Source of the DNA: an uncultured Acetatifactor sp. | GTDB lineage: Bacteria; Bacillota; Clostridia; Lachnospirales; Lachnospiraceae | DNA length: 64,000 nt | Reading direction: 5' to 3' | Assembly: GCA_947589075.1 (NCBI GenBank) | Contig: CANQBS010000004.1 | Coordinates: 1 to 64,000 of the forward strand | Shown: one piece after another, positions 51,152-62,500 of the stretch | Layout of the letters: every line of letters starts with the position of its first letter | How positions within the stretch are numbered: position 1 is the stretch's first letter | Translations under genes and position numbers: made by a program | Notes under the pieces: model-generated | What the model saw: the letters and a program-made list of their open reading frames with translations, nothing else | What the model was told of the DNA's origin: nothing | The model's database searches: none

Positions 51152-53266
51152 TTGGCTGGAAGAGAATATCCATTAGAGAGAACCAGAAACATCGGTATTA
51201 TGGCACACATCGATGCAGGTAAGACCACTCTTACCGAGCGTATCCTTTATTATACCGGTGTGAATTACAAGATGGGTGATACTCATGAAGGTACTGCTAC
51301 TATGGACTGGATGGAACAAGAGCAGGAGAGGGGTATTACCATCACATCTGCTGCTACCACCTGCCACTGGACTTTGGAAAAAGAGACAAAGCCCATGCCC
51401 GGCGCGCTGGAGCACCGTATTAACATTATTGATACTCCTGGTCACGTTGACTTCACCGTTGAGGTAGAGCGTTCACTCCGTGTGCTGGACGGCGCCGTAG
51501 GCGTGTTCTGTGCCAAGGGCGGTGTTGAGCCTCAGTCCGAAAACGTCTGGAGACAGGCTGACACTTACAACGTACCCCGTATGGCGTTTATCAATAAGAT
51601 GGACATTATGGGCGCTGATTTTTATGGAGCAGTAGACCAGATCAGGACCAGGCTTGGCAAGAATGCCATCATCCTTCAGCTTCCCATCGGAAAAGAGGAT
51701 GAATTTAAGGGAATCATCGACCTGTTTGAGATGAAGGCTTATATCTATAATGATGATAAAGGCGATGACATCACAGTGACAGACGACCTCGGCGATATGG
51801 CTGAGGATGCGGAACTGTACCGCTCAGAGCTGATAGAGAAGATCTGTGAGTTGGATGATGACCTGACAATGATGTACCTGGAGGGTGAAGAGCCTTCCGT
51901 TGAGGAAATGAAGAGGGTGCTCAGGAAGGCCACCTGCGAATGCGCAGCCATTCCTGTCTGCTGTGGTTCTGCATACCGCAATAAGGGCGTACAGAAGCTG
52001 CTGGATGCAATCCTGGAGTATATGCCTGCCCCTACAGACATTCCTCCCATTAAGGGCGTTGACTTAAACGGCAACGAGGTAGTAAGACATTCTTCCGATG
52101 AAGAGCCTTTCTCCGCACTGGCGTTCAAGATCATGGCCGATCCCTTTGTAGGGAAGCTGGCATTCTTCCGTGTGTACTCCGGTACCATGAACGCCGGTTC
52201 CTATGTTTTAAATGCAACCAAGGACAAGAAGGAACGTGTGGGACGTATCCTGCAGATGCACGCCAACAAGCGGGCAGAGCTGGATAAGGTTTATTCCGGT
52301 GATATCGCTGCGGCGGTAGGTTTTAAATTCACCACCACCGGCGACACCATCTGCGATGATCAGCATCCGGTGATCCTGGAGTCCATGGAGTTCCCGGAAC
52401 CCGTTATCGAACTGGCCATCGAGCCCAAGACCAAGGCCGGCCAGGGCAAGATGGGTGAAGCCCTTGCAAAGCTGGCGGAGGAAGATCCTACCTTCCGCGC
52501 CCATACCAATCCCGAGACAGGCCAGACCATCATCGCCGGAATGGGCGAGCTGCATCTGGAGATCATCGTGGACAGACTCCTTCGCGAGTTCAAGGTAGAG
52601 GCCAATGTGGGTGCACCTCAGGTCGCTTATAAGGAAGCCCTTACCAAGGCGGTGGATGTGGAGTCCAAGTATGCAAGGCAGTCCGGCGGACGCGGACAGT
52701 ACGGACATTGTAAGGTGAAGTTCGAGCCCATGGATCCCAACGGCGATCAGCTCTTCAAATTTGAATCCACGGTTGTGGGCGGTGCGATCCCCAAGGAATA
52801 CATCCCCGCTATCGGCGAAGGTATTGAAGAAGCCACCAAGTCCGGTATCCTGGGAGGATTCCCTGTGGTGGGCGTGTATGCCAACGTGTACGACGGATCC
52901 TACCATGAAGTGGACTCTTCCGAGATGGCGTTCCATATCGCAGGCAGCATGGCCTTTAAGGATGCAATGCAGAAGGCAGCTCCTGTTCTGATGGAGCCCA
53001 TCATGAAGGTGGAGGTCACCATGCCTGAGGAGTATATGGGAGATGTAATCGGCGATATCAATTCCCGCCGCGGACGGATCGAAGGAATGGAAGACATCGG
53101 TGGCGGCAAGATGGTAAAAGCCCTTGTTCCCCTTGCCGAGATGTTCGGTTATTCTACAGACCTGCGTTCCAAGACCCAGGGCAGAGGCAATTACTCCATG
53201 TTCTTTGAGAAGTATGAGCAGGTTCCCAAGAACGTCCAGGAGAAGGTGCTGGCAACCAAAAAATAA
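51152..53266 (+). CDS. fusA: Elongation factor G
   Basis: TTG start; [24 protein letters not shown], full-length 704 aa. Confidence 0.98.
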   Translation: MAGREYPLERTRNIGIMAHIDAGKTTLTERILYYTGVNYKMGDTHEGTATMDWMEQEQERGITITSAATTCHWTLEKETKPMPGALEHRINIIDTPGHVDFTVEVERSLRVLDGAVGVFCAKGGVEPQSENVWRQADTYNVPRMAFINKMDIMGADFYGAVDQIRTRLGKNAIILQLPIGKEDEFKGIIDLFEMKAYIYNDDKGDDITVTDDLGDMAEDAELYRSELIEKICELDDDLTMMYLEGEEPSVEEMKRVLRKATCECAAIPVCCGSAYRNKGVQKLLDAILEYMPAPTDIPPIKGVDLNGNEVVRHSSDEEPFSALAFKIMADPFVGKLAFFRVYSGTMNAGSYVLNATKDKKERVGRILQMHANKRAELDKVYSGDIAAAVGFKFTTTGDTICDDQHPVILESMEFPEPVIELAIEPKTKAGQGKMGEALAKLAEEDPTFRAHTNPETGQTIIAGMGELHLEIIVDRLLREFKVEANVGAPQVAYKEALTKAVDVESKYARQSGGRGQYGHCKVKFEPMDPNGDQLFKFESTVVGGAIPKEYIPAIGEGIEEATKSGILGGFPVVGVYANVYDGSYHEVDSSEMAFHIAGSMAFKDAMQKAAPVLMEPIMKVEVTMPEEYMGDVIGDINSRRGRIEGMEDIGGGKMVKALVPLAEMFGYSTDLRSKTQGRGNYSMFFEKYEQVPKNVQEKVLATKK

Positions 53267-53461
53267 AGACGGCGGATTGCCCCAGTCTTATTTGCAGGTT
53301 ATTTAACAATTAAAATTACTTTTTCTTGAAATTATTAAAAAATTACTTGAAAAAAGCTTTGTTATTTACTATAATCAAAGATAGCCAAGTTTTCACGCCG
53401 GAAGCGTGGAAGAGACGCTTCGGCAACAAAATAGTTGATTTTATTAAGGAGGACTTTAATA

Positions 53462-54649
53462 ATGGCAAAAGCTAAATTTGAAAGAACTAAGCCCCATTGT
53501 AACATTGGTACCATTGGTCACGTTGACCATGGCAAGACCACTCTGACCGCTGCTATTACCAAGACCTTGAACCAGAGACTTGGAACCGGCCAGTTCGTAG
53601 AATTCGATCAGATCGATAAGGCTCCTGAAGAGAGAGCACGTGGTATCACCATTTCTACTGCTCACGTTGAGTACGAGACCGAGAAGAGACACTATGCACA
53701 CGTTGACTGCCCGGGACATGCTGACTATGTAAAGAACATGATCACCGGTGCTGCCCAGATGGACGGTGCTATCCTGGTAGTTGCTGCTACCGACGGCGTT
53801 ATGGCTCAGACCAAGGAGCACATCCTTCTGTCCCGTCAGGTAGGCGTTCCTTATATCGTAGTGTTCATGAACAAGGTTGATATGGTTGACGACGAAGAGC
53901 TTCTTGAGCTGGTTGAGATGGAGATCACCGAGCAGCTGGAAGAGTACGGATTCACAGATTGCCCTATCATCAAGGGTTCCGCTCTGAAGGCTCTGGAAGA
54001 TCCTACCGGCGAGTGGGGCGACAAGATCATGGAGCTGATGCACACTGTTGACGATTATATTCCTGATCCTCAGCGTGACACCGACAAGCCTTTCCTGATG
54101 CCTGTAGAGGACGTATTCACCATCACCGGCCGCGGCACCGTTGCTACCGGACGTGTAGAGCGTGGTACCCTGCATCTGAACGAGCCTGTTGAGATCGTTG
54201 GTATTAAGGAAGAGACCAAGCAGACCGTTGTTACCGGTATTGAAATGTTCCGTAAGATGCTGGATGAGGCTCAGGCTGGTGATAACATCGGCGCTCTGCT
54301 TCGTGGCGTTCAGAGGAACGAGATTGAAAGAGGACAGGTTCTGGCTAAGCCCAAGACCGTTACCTGCCATACCAAGTTCACCGCTCAGGTGTACGTTCTG
54401 ACCAAGGACGAGGGTGGCCGTCATACACCTTTCTTCAATAACTATCGTCCGCAGTTCTATTTCAGAACAACCGACGTTACCGGTGTTTGCAACCTTCCTG
54501 CCGGCACAGAGATGTGCATGCCTGGTGATAACATCGAGATGACCATCGAGCTGATCCATCCCATCGCTATGGAGCAGGGTCTTACCTTCGCTATCCGTGA
54601 AGGCGGCAGAACTGTTGGTTCTGGCCGTGTGGCTACGATTATTGAGTAA
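53462..54649 (+). CDS. tuf: Elongation factor Tu
   Basis: [34 protein letters not shown], full length. Confidence 0.98.
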   Translation: MAKAKFERTKPHCNIGTIGHVDHGKTTLTAAITKTLNQRLGTGQFVEFDQIDKAPEERARGITISTAHVEYETEKRHYAHVDCPGHADYVKNMITGAAQMDGAILVVAATDGVMAQTKEHILLSRQVGVPYIVVFMNKVDMVDDEELLELVEMEITEQLEEYGFTDCPIIKGSALKALEDPTGEWGDKIMELMHTVDDYIPDPQRDTDKPFLMPVEDVFTITGRGTVATGRVERGTLHLNEPVEIVGIKEETKQTVVTGIEMFRKMLDEAQAGDNIGALLRGVQRNEIERGQVLAKPKTVTCHTKFTAQVYVLTKDEGGRHTPFFNNYRPQFYFRTTDVTGVCNLPAGTEMCMPGDNIEMTIELIHPIAMEQGLTFAIREGGRTVGSGRVATIIE

Positions 54650-54667
54650 CTTGCACGAAAGCTTTGA

Positions 54668-54801
54668 GCTAAGCGCATAAGAAAGCGATAAAAATAGGGA
54701 CTCCAAGTTTACTTGGATGTCCCTATTTTTATTGCTTTCACGGGCATTTAGCGAATGCCCGTGACCGAGGAAATGCGAAGCATTTTCGAGGTGCGCTTAG
54801 C
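54668..54801 (+). other. Cloverleaf-capable structured element, including the probable tuf terminator hairpin
   Basis: Outer stem GCTAAGCGCA/TGCGCTTAGC; inner 20-bp stem 54681-54700/54720-54739; hairpins 54739-54763 and about 54770-54788. Confidence 0.7.
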
Positions 54802-54848
54802 AGATTTCGGACGATTTGTCCGGAGTCCTTTTTCTAATCTGTTATTGA

Positions 54849-55076
54849 GAAAATAACAACGTGGTAACGGAATGATAATAGAAAATTATTGCTTTTTCTG
54901 TTAAAACACTGCATAATAAAATAGAATAGATCAAGTGAAAAATGCAGGAAGAGGTAATTGGATTGAAAAATATAATCCAACTGGATTCATATCCGGTGCA
55001 GGCAACGCTGAGAATACTTTTGCAGGATAAAACGACAAAAAAATGAATTATTCCGTAATTCAGCCGCGAATATCAA
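54849..55076 (+). repeat. Partial direct duplication of the upstream region and 5' end of the 56587 gene
   Basis: 54871-55036 nearly identical to 56516-56682, then resumes at the sequence matching about 56777-56810 after an internal deletion between A-tracts. Confidence 0.9.
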
Positions 55077-55139
55077 TTGTAGTTTCAGTGAAATAGAGTA
55101 TAGGAAATCTAATTAAAACATGAATGAAGGTGGTGCAGA

Positions 55140-56334
55140 ATGCCATATTTTGAATATAACCAAACTGTAAAAAATGTTGAATATTACGAAATCCTTGAAA
55201 ATCTCATGGAACGCTGGGAATATGAGATTGTTGAGTTTAAGGAAGCTAAAAGCAGCTATGATACAGACAAAATAGGCAGATATTTTTCCGCAATCAGCAA
55301 CGAAGCGAATCTGCACCAACAACAATACGGCTGGCTTGTTTTCGGCGTTGGCGAGGAACTTGTTTCAGTCTGCACCGAGTATTATGTGGAGATTATATGG
55401 TGCTGACAATATGGATAGGGATTATGCGATTTTCAAAATTCCATTTATCAATGTGGTAGATAAGGTTTTTGCAAAAGTAAGAAATCTGACATACAGGTAT
55501 ATGCCGAATCAGATGACATTGTTTCCGATGGAAACGGAGCAGTATGACAGTTGGCTGATGCGAGAGCTGCTTAACAACTGCATTGCACATACGAATTATC
55601 AGTTAGGCGGAAGGATCTATGTTGATGAATTTGAGGATAAGCTTAAATTTAGTAATCCAGGCGATTTTATTCCGCAGAAAATTGAGAATGTTTTGGAGGT
55701 AAGCTACCGACCGCCATATTATAGGAATAAACTATTAGCAGATACAATGATGGCATTTCATATGATAGAAACTGCATCATTTGGTATTCGGCGGGCATAC
55801 AATATTCAGAAAGCAAAATATTTTCCGATGCCAGATTATGATGTTAATTCTGGGACACATGTTGAAGTTACGATATATGGGAAGATCCTAAACGATAGTT
55901 ACATGCATATATTGTATGATCATCAGGATATGGATTTGCAGACGGTGTTTTTGCTTGACCGGATACAGAAAGGATTACCAGTAGAAAAGGAGGATGTGGA
56001 CAAACTACGTAGTCAAAAATTGGTAGAGGGTAGATCGACGAGTTTGTACTTATCTGCGTCAGCAGCACAAAGCATTGATAAAAGCGCTGCTTATATTAAA
56101 AACAAAGGGTTTGATGACAAGTATTATAAAGATTTGATTGTTGAGTATTTGAGGAAGTATGGAAAGGCAAAAAAGAAAGATATTCGGGAATTGCTTTGGG
56201 AAAAGCTGCCGGATGCGTTGTCAGATGCTCAAAAAGAGCATAAAGTCAGTAATTTATTGGCAGCGTTAAAGAAAGCTTATATTATTGACACAGATTCATC
56301 AAATCAGCAACGCTCGTATTGGGTATTGAAATAA
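55140..56334 (+). pseudogene. Decayed AlbA_2/Schlafen-like ATP-binding protein gene
   Basis: N-terminal AlbA_2-like region (EIVEFKEAKSSYDTDKIGRYFSAISNEANLHQQQYGWLVFGVG) in one frame; C-terminal part (MRELLNNCIAHTNYQLGGRIYVDEFEDKLKFSNPGDF, winged-helix C-terminus) in another; middle segment missing. Confidence 0.75.
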
Positions 56335-56357
56335 TAGCTTGAATAACCTTGGATAAA

Positions 56358-56401
56358 TTTATTCAAGGTTTATTCAAGAGTTATTCGAGGTTTATTCAAG
56401 C
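56358..56401. repeat. 11-bp tandem repeat (TTTATTCAAGR, four units)
   Basis: TTTATTCAAGG TTTATTCAAGA GTTATTCGAGG TTTATTCAAGC, with an inverted related copy at 56338-56350. Confidence 0.85.
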
Positions 56402-56444
56402 TCATTCACCCTGACGAATTCATTAGTAAAAATCTAGATTTTAT

Positions 56445-56480
56445 AAGGACTTCGGATTATTTATCCGAAGTCCTTTTTTA
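56445..56480 (+). terminator. Rho-independent terminator after the AlbA_2 pseudogene
   Basis: AAGGACTTCGGAT-tattt-ATCCGAAGTCCTT then T-tract; perfect 13-bp stem. Confidence 0.85.
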
Positions 56481-56586
56481 AACCTTTTTTTGCAACAATA
56501 GCAGCGTGATAACAGAATGATAATAGAAAATTATTGCTTTTTCTGTTAAAACACTGCATAATAAAATAGAATAGATCAAGTGAAAA

Positions 56587-57546
56587 ATGCAGGAAGAGGT
56601 AATTGGATTGGAAAATATAATCCAACTGGATTCATATCCGGTGCAGGCAACGCTGAGAATACTTTTGCAGGATAAAACGACTAAAAAAAATATTATATGG
56701 GCGACAGATTCCTATGCCTCTTTTGGGGAGGCATACACAGATAGAAGTCAGATTACAGAAGATCAACTAAAAAAAATGAATTATTCCATAATTCAGCCGC
56801 GAATATCAAAAGATATGGAGCAACAAACACAGCGCACCAGAAAGAGTGCGGAGGTTTTTACTCCTGCCTGGCTTTGCAATAAGATGAATAATTTCTGTGA
56901 TGAGGAATGGTTTGGTTACAAAGATGTTTTTAACCGACAGGCTGAACATGAATGGATTCCTATAGAAAATAATATAAGATTTCCTGATGGGAAGGATTGG
57001 AAAGAATACATAGATTCTAAACGATTGGAAATTACATGCGGAGAAGCGCCTTATCTGGTTTCAAGGTATGATGTTTCCACTGGTAAGATGATTGATATTC
57101 CTAAGCGAGTTGGACTTCTTGACAGAAAACTCCGTGTTGTGAATGAAAATGCGACAGATGAATCAGAATGGATGAAGTGGGTGATTCGGGCATTTCAGAG
57201 CGTGTATGGATATGAATATCAAGGGGATAATTTATTGATTGCACGCATCAACTTGTTGATGACATTTGTTGATTATATGAATTACAAGTGGCACAGACAG
57301 CCAGGGAAAGCAGAACTTCGGAAGATCGCTAACATTATTAGCTGGAATATTTGGCAGATGGATGGACTGAAAGGAACAGTCCCTATAGGTATTTTAAAAG
57401 AGGAATATCATCAGATGTCGTTGTTTGAATTGTTTCAGGAGAAAGAAGAACAGGATGATGTGTCGGAAGTAAGGTGTAGGGTATATGATTGGCGGGCAAA
57501 TAGTTCTATTTTATACGAGACATTGGAGATAAACAGGAGGTATTGA
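56587..57546 (+). CDS. Restriction-modification-associated protein (subunit M-like), N-terminal half of an adenine methyltransferase
   Basis: RKSAEVFTPAWLCNKMNN (motif X-like) and LEITCGEAPYLVSRYD (motif I-like); no NPPY in this ORF. Confidence 0.7.
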   Translation: MQEEVIGLENIIQLDSYPVQATLRILLQDKTTKKNIIWATDSYASFGEAYTDRSQITEDQLKKMNYSIIQPRISKDMEQQTQRTRKSAEVFTPAWLCNKMNNFCDEEWFGYKDVFNRQAEHEWIPIENNIRFPDGKDWKEYIDSKRLEITCGEAPYLVSRYDVSTGKMIDIPKRVGLLDRKLRVVNENATDESEWMKWVIRAFQSVYGYEYQGDNLLIARINLLMTFVDYMNYKWHRQPGKAELRKIANIISWNIWQMDGLKGTVPIGILKEEYHQMSLFELFQEKEEQDDVSEVRCRVYDWRANSSILYETLEINRRY

Positions 57547-57551
57547 GCTTT

Positions 57552-57725
57552 ATGAATGATTACGAAAAACAGAAAGAGCATTATGACAAGGCTATGGAGA
57601 AGCTGATTGAGGCAGAAAAAGAGTTTCAAGAATTAACACCAGAGAACAAAGAGAAATATGTGGATCAAGTGCTTAGAATGTATGGAATGTCTGAAGTATT
57701 AAATATGTTTAAAAACCGAAGGTAG
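57552..57725 (+). CDS. Small hypothetical protein of the R-M-like operon
   Basis: MNDYEKQKEHYDKAMEKLIEAEKEF..., coiled-coil-like; just after the upstream ORF stop. Confidence 0.5.
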   Translation: MNDYEKQKEHYDKAMEKLIEAEKEFQELTPENKEKYVDQVLRMYGMSEVLNMFKNRR

Positions 57726-57730
57726 AGAAA

Positions 57731-58456
57731 ATGGCATTTAGTGAAGATATAAAAACAAAAGCTATGATTTCATGTGGAAGATGTTGTTGCATTTGTCATA
57801 AGTTTTGTGGAAATAACATGGAGGTACACCATATTAAAGCGCAGGCAGACGGTGGCGACAATTCTTTTGAGAATGCAATACCATTATGTTTTGACTGTCA
57901 CGCAATAGTACGACAATATGATCCAAGGCATCCTAAAGGAATAAAATTTTCGGAAAAGGAACTTATTCAACACAGGGATGCTTGGTATAAACATATACAG
58001 AAGGGGAATCAGGAAACCGAAAAGCAAAACAAATCAAATGAAGTTAAACCAATTAGAATTTATCATCAAAAGGGATATAAGGACATTGTACTGAATAAAG
58101 TTTCTAATGGCAAAGAAATGTTAAGGTATTTGATAGGAGCTTATGGGATTGTTTATGATGAGGAGGCAGAAACACTAGAAGAGGTAAAACTAATAGGTGA
58201 ATTTATACAGAGCATAAAAGAATTAGTGGATTTTGACGATTTATTAGATGAGCCCTATGACAGAATCATGACAGCGTTTAATCTAACTGAGAGTATTAAA
58301 GAATTAGGCGAAGCAGGGTTTTGGGTTTTTGTAGGAAAAGAGGATAGGGTAATAACAGGTGGTATAAAGGAACCAGAAATATGTCCAACATTATTAGTGC
58401 GTGTTGTTAGAAAAGACAGTAGTGAAATTATAAAAGTGAATTTTAAAGATGAGTAA
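57731..58456 (+). CDS. HNH endonuclease-domain protein
   Basis: CGRCCCICHKFCGNNMEVHHIKAQADGGDNSFENAIPLCFDCHAIV (Cys-coordinated HNH); C-terminal half unrecognised. Confidence 0.85.
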   Translation: MAFSEDIKTKAMISCGRCCCICHKFCGNNMEVHHIKAQADGGDNSFENAIPLCFDCHAIVRQYDPRHPKGIKFSEKELIQHRDAWYKHIQKGNQETEKQNKSNEVKPIRIYHQKGYKDIVLNKVSNGKEMLRYLIGAYGIVYDEEAETLEEVKLIGEFIQSIKELVDFDDLLDEPYDRIMTAFNLTESIKELGEAGFWVFVGKEDRVITGGIKEPEICPTLLVRVVRKDSSEIIKVNFKDE

Positions 58457-58493
58457 AAATAATTTGGTTAAAGCATAAGTAGGAGAAACTGCA

Positions 58494-59528
58494 ATGAAAT
58501 TCGATTATATAATAGGTAATCCGCCATATCAGGATGAAACAATTGGGGATAATAAAGGATATGCGCCGCCGGTATATCATAAATTCCTTGAAAATGCCTA
58601 TAAGATTGGTGATGTGGTAGAAATGATACATCCTGCCAGATTTTTGTTTAATGCAGGGAGTACACCGAAACAATGGAATGAACAGATGCTGAAAGATCCG
58701 CATCTCAAAGTACTATATTTTGAACAGGACAGCAGTAAAGTATTTAGTAATACGGATATTAAAGGCGGCGTAGTTATTACATATCATAATAACGCGAAAG
58801 AATATGGTGCAATCGGAACTTTTACGGCATATAACGAATTGAACACAATACTGAGAAAAGTGAGAAACCATACATCCTTTTCAAGCTTTAGCAATATAGT
58901 TGTTACCCGTACTGCCTATCGTTTAACGGATAAAATGCATCAAGATTATCCGGAAGCAATTGGACAATTAAGTGATGGACATGCCTATGATATGTCTACA
59001 AATATATTTGAGAGATTACCGCAGATATTTTTTGATGAAAAACCACAAGACGGAGCAGAGTATATACAGATTTTAGGACGTGAAAATAATGAACGAGTAT
59101 ATAAGTATGTAAAGCGTGATTATATTAATACAGTTATTAATCTGAATAAATATAAAATATTTTTGCCAAAGGCAAATGGAATTGGAGTATTAGGGGAAGT
59201 ATTGTCGGCTCCTATATTATGCGAACCAATGATAGGTGCAACAGAAACATTTTTAAGTATTGGAGCATTTGAACAAAAGAGTGAGGCAGAGGCGGTCTTG
59301 AAGTATATTAAGACAAAATTTGCCCGTGCATTGCTGGGAGTTTTGAAGACCACGCAAGATATTACACCGGAAAAATGGAAATGTGTTCCCATGCAGGATT
59401 TCACCTGTTTTTCAGATATTGACTGGTCAGCTACAATAGCAAACATAGATCGGCAGCTTTATGCAAAATATGGTTTGGATGAGAATGAGATCAATTTCAT
59501 TGAATCACATGTAAAGGAGATGGAATAA
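58494..59528 (+). CDS. Adenine-specific methyltransferase half (Eco57I-like) beginning at NPPY motif IV
   Basis: MKFDYIIGNPPYQDETIGDNKGYAPPVYHKFLENAYKIGDVVEMIHPARFLF; no motif I in this ORF; C-terminal TRD-like region. Confidence 0.8.
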   Translation: MKFDYIIGNPPYQDETIGDNKGYAPPVYHKFLENAYKIGDVVEMIHPARFLFNAGSTPKQWNEQMLKDPHLKVLYFEQDSSKVFSNTDIKGGVVITYHNNAKEYGAIGTFTAYNELNTILRKVRNHTSFSSFSNIVVTRTAYRLTDKMHQDYPEAIGQLSDGHAYDMSTNIFERLPQIFFDEKPQDGAEYIQILGRENNERVYKYVKRDYINTVINLNKYKIFLPKANGIGVLGEVLSAPILCEPMIGATETFLSIGAFEQKSEAEAVLKYIKTKFARALLGVLKTTQDITPEKWKCVPMQDFTCFSDIDWSATIANIDRQLYAKYGLDENEINFIESHVKEME

Positions 59529-59529
59529 G

Positions 59530-62500
59530 ATGAGCAATGCACCAAAGATTCAGTCTTTTACCCATGTGGTTCCGATGATCTATGCCTACAATACGCCGGG
59601 TGTAACCTACCATGATGGCTGGACAAAGATTGGCTATACGGAGAAACAGTCGGTTTCTCAAAGGCTGAACCAACAGACGCATACTGCTGGCATCAAGTGG
59701 GTACTGGCATGGCAGGATAATGCTATGTATAAGGACGGTTCGGGTGAATATTTCACAGACAGGGATTTTCACACATTTTTGGAGTCGGATCTGGATGTAG
59801 AGCGGGCGCCCGGAACGGAATGGTTCCATGTGGACGCGAAGGCATCTCAGGATTATTTCAATACCTTTTCCAGACGGGAAAGGGTAGAGAAAAATGAGGA
59901 AAAGAGTACATATGCTTTGCGAAAAGAGCAGCAGGAAGCTGTCGATATGACAAAGCAATATTTTGAAAATGGCGGAACGGAATTTCTGTGGAATGCGAAA
60001 CCGAGATTTGGAAAAACGCTGGCGTCTTATGATCTTGTGTGCCGGATGGGATTTAGCAAGGTGTTGATCGTTACCAACAGACCGAGTATAGCGAATTCAT
60101 GGGCGGATGATTTCCGGAAATTTATCGGCTGGAGGGGAGAGTTCTGTTTTGTCTCCGATACAGATGCCCTGAATGGGAAATCTGGCGTTATGTCGAGAAA
60201 TGAATATACGAAAGCAATGTTAGTTAAGAATGAAAAAGAACAGAAAGGCATGGTTGCATTTGAATCTCTGCAGGGGTTAAAAGGTTCGGTTTACTTTGGA
60301 GGGGAGTATGATAAATTAAAGTGGATCCGCGAGCTGGAATTTGATCTGTTGATTGTGGACGAGGCGCAGGAAGGTGTTGACACAATGCGCACGGACAGGG
60401 CTTTTCGCAATATTTCCAGAAAGCACACCCTGTATCTGTCAGGAACGCCTTTTAAGGCGCTGGCAAGTGAACAATTTGCAGAAAATCAGATTTTTAACTG
60501 GTCTTATGCAGATGAGCAGGCAGCGAAAGAAAGATGGGATGGCGAGGATTACAATCCCTATGAGGCGCTGCCTCGGCTTGCCATGTATACTTACCAGTTG
60601 TCCAATATGATCTATGACCGGATTGAAAAAGGCATGGAACTTCCGGAAAGTGAGGAAAGCGTTGACTATGCTTTTGACTTAAATGAATTCTTTATGACAA
60701 ATGAATACGGTAAATTTATACATGAGAAAGAAATCCGCAAATTTCTTCATGCGCTGGTTACACAGGAGAAATATCCTTTTTCTACGCCGGAACTTCGGGA
60801 AGAATTGTCTCATACTTTGTGGCTGTTGAACCGTGTGAACAGTGCAAAAGCATTAGCAAAGATATTGAAAGAAGATGAAGTGTTTCAGGATTACCACGTG
60901 ATTTTGGCTGCCGGAGACGGGCGAATGGAAGATGAAGAAGCGGCGGAGGCTGCATTTGATAAGGTGAGAGCGGCGGTCACGGAATATGATAAGACCATTA
61001 CATTGAGCGTTGGGCAGCTTACAGTGGGCGTTACGATTCCTGAATGGAGCGGTGTGTTGATGCTCTGCAATATGAAAAGTCCTTCTTCCTATATGCAGGC
61101 GGCATTTCGTGCGCAAAATCCCTGTATCCTAACCAGAAACAGGAAGCGTTATCGCAAAGAAACGGCGTATATTTTTGATTTTGATCCGGCGAGAACGCTT
61201 ATTGTTTTTGATGAGTTTGCAAACAATTTATCGGTCAATACCGTTAGCGGTCGTGGGACGGGAGAGGAAAGAAAAGATAATATTAAACGGCTGCTTAACT
61301 TTTTCCCGGTATTGGGCGAGGATGAAGAAGGCAGAATGGTAGAACTGGACGCGGCTTCCGTTCTTTCCATTCCAAGAAAGATCAAGAGTCAGGAAGTGGT
61401 ACGGAGAGGCTTTTTGTCTAATTTTCTGTTTCAAAATATTAGCAATGTATTTGGTGCGCCGAGCGTTGTAAGGGAGATTGTAGAAAAATTGGCGCCAGCC
61501 CATGAAGAACAGAAGAAAAACAGGAAAGATGTCTTAGAAGAAATTTCCAATGTGACAGTTGATGAAGATGGGGAAGTCGCGATCTCCAATGAAATTGTGA
61601 TAGGAAAAACACAGGAACTGTTTGGCAGGAAAGTATATGAACGAATGTCCGAAGATCTGCAGGAACATGTAAATGCGGTTGCCGAAAGCAGCGTATATGA
61701 AGTGGACAGAAAATTAAAAACATTGGTAGACAGCATAAAAGGAACTGTGAAGCAGAACGTTTTTGCCCCTGTAATGAACGAATACGATGTAAAAAAAGGG
61801 ATACAGAATCGTCTGGAAAGGCAGATTGACAATGAGATCGAGAATACCTTTGCCAAAATCCAAGGCGATTATAAGCAGCAGGCGATGATTGCCAGGACAG
61901 AGTTTGAAAGGAAGCAGAAAGAAGCCGAGACAGAGCAGGAAATACAAGCGGCAGAGGTGGAATTTCAGTCGAGCATGGACGAGGCAATGTTTGCTTTTGT
62001 TAAGACGGTTCAGGACAGTGTACAGAAAACGATTGAAGATAAGCCAAAAGATCTGATGGAACAATTGGAACGCCGCAAAGCCGAGCAGGAGAAAAGAACA
62101 GTCGAGGAGGAAGTCAGGGCACATTTGCGCGGTTTTTCCCGCACGATCCCAAGCTTTATCATGGCTTACGGGGACGGTAATCTGACGCTTGCCAATTTTG
62201 ACGACTATACGGAAGATGATGTGTTCCTTGAAGTGACGGGGATTACGGAAGATGATTTCCGTTTCCTGCGGGACGGCGGCGAGTATGAAAACCCTGAGAC
62301 TGGAGAAAAGGAATATTTTGCAGGGCATCTGTTTGACGAGGTGGTTTTTAATGATTCCATAGAGGAATTTTGGAAGAAAAAAGAGCTGCTTGCCAATTAT
62401 TTTGATGAAACTTTGGAAGAAGATATTTTTGATTATATACCGCCGCAGAAGACGAACCAGATCTTTACGCCGAGATGGATAGTGGTAAAGATGGTGGACG

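Noticed and set aside
53456-54706. 416-aa antisense ORF opposite tuf
   Set aside because: Shadow ORF created by strong codon bias of tuf; no recognisable family and fully antisense to a certain gene.
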